Shown: piece after piece, positions 14,015-16,795 of the stretch | How positions within the stretch are numbered: position 1 is the stretch's first letter | Layout of the letters: every line of letters starts with the position of its first letter | NCBI GenBank assembly: GCA_019418025.1 | Contig: DYCR01000038.1 | Location: 1 to 16,795 of the forward strand | Reading direction: 5' to 3' | DNA: 16,795 nt | DNA from: Clostridiales bacterium | Lineage (GTDB): Bacteria; Bacillota; Clostridia; Oscillospirales; Oscillospiraceae | Program-made: the position numbers and the translations under genes | The notes under the pieces: model-generated | The model's database searches: none | What the model saw: only the letters and a program-made list of their open reading frames with translations | Told to the model about the DNA's origin: nothing

Positions 14015-15052
14015 ATGAGTTTAGAATTTTCTGAGGAGCTGGAGGCTCCTATCATAACCCCGACCCAGTTATCCACCGACACAGTGGAGGTGGGTCTGCG
14101 CCCCAAATTCCTCGCCGACTACACCGGTCAGGAAAAGGCAAAGGCCAACCTCTCGATCTATCTGGAGGCCGCCCGCCGCAGAGGTGAGCCTCTGGACCAC
14201 ACCCTGCTGTACGGCCCCCCCGGTCTGGGCAAGACCACGCTTGCCAACATCATCGCCAGTGAAATGGGGGCCGGTATCCGTGTCACCTCCGGCCCTGCCA
14301 TCGAAAAGCCCGGGGACCTTGCGGCCCTGCTGACCAACCTAAACCCCGGCGATGTGCTGTTTATCGACGAGATCCATCGGCTGAATCGGGTGGTGGAGGA
14401 GATCCTCTACCCCGCCATGGAAGATTTTGCCATCGACATCATCGTGGGCAAGGGCCCCAGTGCCAACTCCATCCGTCTGGATCTGCCCCGTTTCACACTG
14501 GTGGGGGCCACCACCCGAGCCGGACAGCTTTCCGCCCCCCTGCGGGACCGCTTCGGCGTGAGTCTGCGTCTGGAGCTTTACTCTCCGGAGGAGCTTGTGA
14601 AGATCGTGACCCGCAGCGCCACCATTTTGGGCATGGAGATCCATCCGGACGGGGCCTACGAAATCGCATCCCGCAGCCGCGGCACCCCCCGAATCGCCAA
14701 CCGATTCCTGCGCCGTGTCCGGGACTTTGCTCAGGTCTGCGCCGACGGGGTCATCACCAAAGAGGCTGCGGCCATGGCTCTGGAGCAGCTGGACGTGGAC
14801 CATCTGGGTCTTGATGCCATCGACCGCCGGATGCTCACGGCCATCATCCGCAACTATAACGGCGGCCCCGTGGGGCTTGAGACTCTGGCCGCCACCATCG
14901 GCGAGGAGGCCGTCACCCTTGAAGATGTGTACGAGCCCTATCTGATGCAGCTGGGCTTCCTGACCCGCACCCCCAGAGGCCGGTGCGTCACCCCCCTTGC
15001 TTATGAGCATTTGCACATCCCATGCCAGGGTCAGATGCAAATTCCCCTGTAA
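14015..15052 (+). CDS. ruvB: Holliday junction branch migration helicase RuvB
   Basis: The 345-residue AAA+ motor drives branch migration on RuvA-bound junctions. Walker A is GPPGLGKT (67-74), Walker B is FIDEIH (116-121), sensor 1 lies in LVGATTRAG, and the arginine-finger region is in LRDRFGVSLRLELY. The C-terminal winged helix has the family signature around GGPVGLETLAATIGEE and ends with RTPRGR. Length is normal. TGGAGG lies before the ATG at 14015. No clear intrinsic terminator follows; 15053-15109 has only a weak inverted repeat (about 15058-15083) without a T run. Confidence 0.97.
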   Translation: MSLEFSEELEAPIITPTQLSTDTVEVGLRPKFLADYTGQEKAKANLSIYLEAARRRGEPLDHTLLYGPPGLGKTTLANIIASEMGAGIRVTSGPAIEKPGDLAALLTNLNPGDVLFIDEIHRLNRVVEEILYPAMEDFAIDIIVGKGPSANSIRLDLPRFTLVGATTRAGQLSAPLRDRFGVSLRLELYSPEELVKIVTRSATILGMEIHPDGAYEIASRSRGTPRIANRFLRRVRDFAQVCADGVITKEAAAMALEQLDVDHLGLDAIDRRMLTAIIRNYNGGPVGLETLAATIGEEAVTLEDVYEPYLMQLGFLTRTPRGRCVTPLAYEHLHIPCQGQMQIPL

Positions 15053-15109
15053 ACGGTGCAAATTTCTCGAAAGAATTGTGCATTGTCACGTAAAATTGTG
15101 AATAAAGGA

Positions 15110-15145
15110 TTGACAAATCGATGCAATACGTGTATAATCCCGATT
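15110..15145 (+). promoter_or_regulatory. Consensus sigma-A promoter of the zinc-ribbon protein gene
   Basis: TTGACA (15110-15115), exactly 17 bp, then TATAAT (15133-15138). This perfect match predicts strong transcription starting near 15145 and a leader of about 190 nt. Confidence 0.9.
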
Positions 15146-15332
15146 GTGACCACATGTCATGATCTCTTGACTGCCGATGCGGTACCCTTTCTTCTGTTGT
15201 CCCGCCGCGCAAGAGTAAGTTCAGCGTAAGCGGAGCATTTTTCCGTTTGCAAATATCATACTCCGCGTTATATACCATGATCAAACTGGTGCTTTCACGG
15301 GGCAATCAACTAACCGAAGAGAGGTAAAATCA
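15146..15332 (+). other. Long structured 5' leader of the zinc-ribbon gene
   Basis: The roughly 190-nt leader has no open frame of note. GTAAGCGGA (15226-15234) can pair with TCCGTTTGC (15242-15250) as a 9-bp stem with wobble pairs and a 7-nt loop. The same GCGGAG (15230-15235) can instead pair with CTCCGC (15261-15266), so two mutually exclusive folds exist. It ends in the ribosome binding site GAGAGG before the ATG at 15333. It matches no riboswitch class I recognise. Confidence 0.45.
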
Positions 15333-15611
15333 ATGTACGAAGATAAGAATCTAGTTTGCAAAGAGTGCGGCAGCGAATTTGTTTTCACCGCCGGTGAGCA
15401 GGAGTTCTACGCAGAGCGCGGCTTCCAGAATGAGCCCCAGCGCTGCAAGGCCTGCCGTGATGCTCGCAAGAACAACGCTCGTGGCCCCCGTGAGTACTTC
15501 ACCGCTACCTGCGCACGTTGCGGCTGTGAGGCTAAGGTGCCCTTCCAGCCCAAGTCCGATCGTCCCGTTTACTGCAGCGAGTGCTTCGCTCAGATGCGTG
15601 CCGAGGGCTAA
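15333..15611 (+). CDS. Small double zinc-ribbon protein (zf_Tbcl-like plus CxxC-x17-CxxC)
   Basis: This 92-residue protein has two four-cysteine zinc sites: C9, C12, C38, C41 and C60, C63, C81, C84. The first half resembles the probable zinc-ribbon family (CKECGSEFVFTAGEQEFYA, then GFQNEPQRCKACR). The second is a CARC...CSEC pair separated by exactly 17 residues, the TIGR04272-type CxxC-x17-CxxC domain. The linker is basic (RKNNARGPR), which would suit nucleic-acid binding, but no function is established. Codons such as CGT and GCT are used far more than in neighbouring genes. Together with the perfect promoter and its own terminator, this points to high expression. It is a stand-alone gene. 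Confidence 0.92.
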   Translation: MYEDKNLVCKECGSEFVFTAGEQEFYAERGFQNEPQRCKACRDARKNNARGPREYFTATCARCGCEAKVPFQPKSDRPVYCSECFAQMRAEG

Positions 15612-15626
15612 TCTGTCTGCAACATC

Positions 15627-15656
15627 AAGAGTCGGTCTTTGGACCGACTCTTTTTT
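15627..15656 (+). terminator. Intrinsic terminator after the zinc-ribbon gene
   Basis: A perfect 11-bp stem (15627-15637 with 15642-15652) with a TTTG loop runs into a T tract through 15656, 15 bp beyond the stop codon. The next gene starts only 17 bp later. Confidence 0.93.
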
Positions 15657-15672
15657 ATTCGGAGGACTTTCT

Positions 15673-16164
15673 GTGCTGAAACTCAAAGCAGAGCCGCTGA
15701 TGGGCCGCAGCGGACACGATGCCGGAAGGCAGCTGCTGATGCAGATGTATCAGCAGGAAACCGGCAGGCCCATGCCCCAGATCGCCGTTTTGCCAAAGGG
15801 CAAGCCCTATTTCCCCGGCGATCGGCTCCATTTTTCCATTTCCCACACCAAGCACCACGTTTTCTGCGCCCTTTCTGACCGTCCCGTCGGCATTGATGCA
15901 GAGGAGTGCGACCGCCCCGTGAAGCTCCGGCTGGCAAAAAAAATCCTCTCTGACCATGAATATCAGCGTTTTTTGCGGCACCCCGACCCCCACGATGCCC
16001 TGCTTCGGCTGTGGGTGCTGAAGGAGGCCGCCGCAAAGCTGTCCGGCGAGGGACTTCACGGCTACCCCAACCACACCGACTTTTCTCCGGACGACCCCAG
16101 AATCCAAATCCTGCAGGGCTGTCTGGTTGCAACGATCCAACAGGAGGACCCCTATGCTTTTTGA
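15673..16164 (+). CDS. 4'-phosphopantetheinyl transferase superfamily protein (short Sfp/AcpS-like)
   Basis: The 163-residue protein should transfer phosphopantetheine from coenzyme A to a serine of a carrier protein. Motifs are FSISHTKHHVFCAL (54-67), GIDAEECD (73-80, metal-binding D75 and E77), and WVLKEAAAKLSGEGL (114-128, with K117, E118 and K122). It is shorter than Bacillus Sfp (about 220 residues), lacking much of the N-terminal half, but this compact form seems common in Clostridia. I chose the GTG at 15673 because GGAGG lies 7 nt upstream; longer starts would run through the terminator and the zinc-ribbon gene. It overlaps the TatD-like gene by 11 bp. The carrier protein it serves is not in the window. 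No promoter is obvious between the terminator and the start, so expression may rely on read-through. Confidence 0.88.
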   Translation: MLKLKAEPLMGRSGHDAGRQLLMQMYQQETGRPMPQIAVLPKGKPYFPGDRLHFSISHTKHHVFCALSDRPVGIDAEECDRPVKLRLAKKILSDHEYQRFLRHPDPHDALLRLWVLKEAAAKLSGEGLHGYPNHTDFSPDDPRIQILQGCLVATIQQEDPYAF

Positions 16165-16795
16165 TACCCACGCACACATGAACGCCGATGCATTCGATGC
16201 AGACCGGGATCAGGTCATCGCCGGACTGAAGCAGACCGGCATTTCCATGGTGATGAACCCCGGCTGCGATCTGGAGTCATCTCAGCAGGCCATTGCTCTG
16301 GCCCGGCAGTACGACTTCTTCTATGCCGCTGTCGGCTCCCATCCGGATGCAGCGGACGCAGTAGATCCCGACCTCATCGAGACCTACCGCACCATGTGCA
16401 AAACCAATCCCAAGGTCAAGGCCATCGGGGAGATCGGTCTTGACTACCACTACGAGGACATCCCCAGAGACATTCAGCAGCGTGCTTTCCGCATGCAGAT
16501 GCAGCTGGCCCGGGAGCTGGATCTTCCGGTCATCATCCACGAGCGGGAGGCCCACGAGGATGGAATGGCGATCATCGACGAATTCCCCGATGTCAAGGGT
16601 GTGTTCCACTGCTATTCCGGCTCGGCGGAAATGGCAAAGGCACTGATCGCGCGGGGCTACTACATCGGCTTCACCGGAGTGCTGACCTTTAAAAATGCAC
16701 GCAAGGCCGTCGAGGTCGCCGCCTCTGTGCCTCTGGAGCGCATCGTTCTGGAAACCGACTGCCCCTACATGTCGCCGGAGCCCTTCCGCGGCAAG
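16154..16795 (+). CDS. TatD-family metal-dependent hydrolase/DNase (3' end beyond window)
   Basis: The first 214 residues of a TatD-type TIM-barrel hydrolase are present. These proteins are metal-dependent exonucleases or phosphodiesterases of DNA/RNA turnover. Metal ligands are visible: H6 and H8 (FDTHAHMN), E93 (AIGEIGLDYH), H129 (VIIHERE), H152 (FHCYSG) and D202 (LETDCPY). About 40 residues of the usual 255 are missing at the right edge. AGGAGG lies 6 nt before the ATG at 16154, inside the end of the phosphopantetheinyl transferase gene, so the two are translationally coupled. Confidence 0.95.
   Translation, partial: MLFDTHAHMNADAFDADRDQVIAGLKQTGISMVMNPGCDLESSQQAIALARQYDFFYAAVGSHPDAADAVDPDLIETYRTMCKTNPKVKAIGEIGLDYHYEDIPRDIQQRAFRMQMQLARELDLPVIIHEREAHEDGMAIIDEFPDVKGVFHCYSGSAEMAKALIARGYYIGFTGVLTFKNARKAVEVAASVPLERIVLETDCPYMSPEPFRGK

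Noticed and set aside
15379..15672. N-terminal extension of the phosphopantetheinyl transferase
   Set aside because: It overlaps the zinc-ribbon gene in another frame and crosses a strong terminator. The GTG at 15673 has a proper ribosome binding site.

Overview
The window looks like chromosomal DNA of an anaerobic, gut-type Clostridia (Firmicutes), most likely an Oscillospiraceae-like lineage. This rests on Wood-Ljungdahl genes, sigma-A promoters with strong AGGAGG ribosome binding sites, a tetrahydrofolate riboswitch in front of folT, an SLH-anchored leucine-rich-repeat protein, and moderately high GC with C/G-ending codons. The species assignment is inference.

Left part (1-7974, all minus strand): a Wood-Ljungdahl methyl-transfer module. 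Transcription runs right to left: metF (methylene-THF reductase), cooC (nickel-insertion ATPase), acsD (small corrinoid Fe-S protein subunit), then one 761-residue polypeptide that fuses AcsC (large corrinoid Fe-S protein subunit) to AcsE (methyl-THF:corrinoid protein methyltransferase) through an alanine-rich linker. A 106-bp tandem repeat and an intrinsic terminator follow. A second unit with a perfect consensus promoter then carries the corrinoid activator (RACo/AcsV) and a DUF3786-like gene cut by the window edge. Together these make methyl-THF, pass the methyl group to the corrinoid protein and reactivate that protein. CODH/ACS itself (acsA, acsB) is not in the window. A 250-bp hairpin-rich, MITE-like segment lies between metF and cooC.

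Middle (8160-12405): a small unrecognised 75-residue protein and a DUF2461 protein (both minus). A divergent, secreted protein with 13 leucine-rich repeats and three SLH domains follows (plus). Next is a folate-family ECF transporter S component (minus) with an unusual extra membrane segment and C-terminal domain. Its 0.3-kb leader holds a THF riboswitch aptamer and a downstream intrinsic terminator.

Right part (12860-16795, plus strand): the Holliday-junction operon ruvC-ruvA-ruvB. Then comes a two-zinc-ribbon small protein with a perfect consensus promoter, a structured leader and its own terminator. Last are a short phosphopantetheinyl transferase and an overlapping TatD-family hydrolase that runs off the window.

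The most notable items are the AcsC-AcsE fusion, the repeat units around the acs genes, the THF-riboswitch/FolT arrangement with its extended FolT, and the possible alternative RNA structures in the zinc-ribbon leader.
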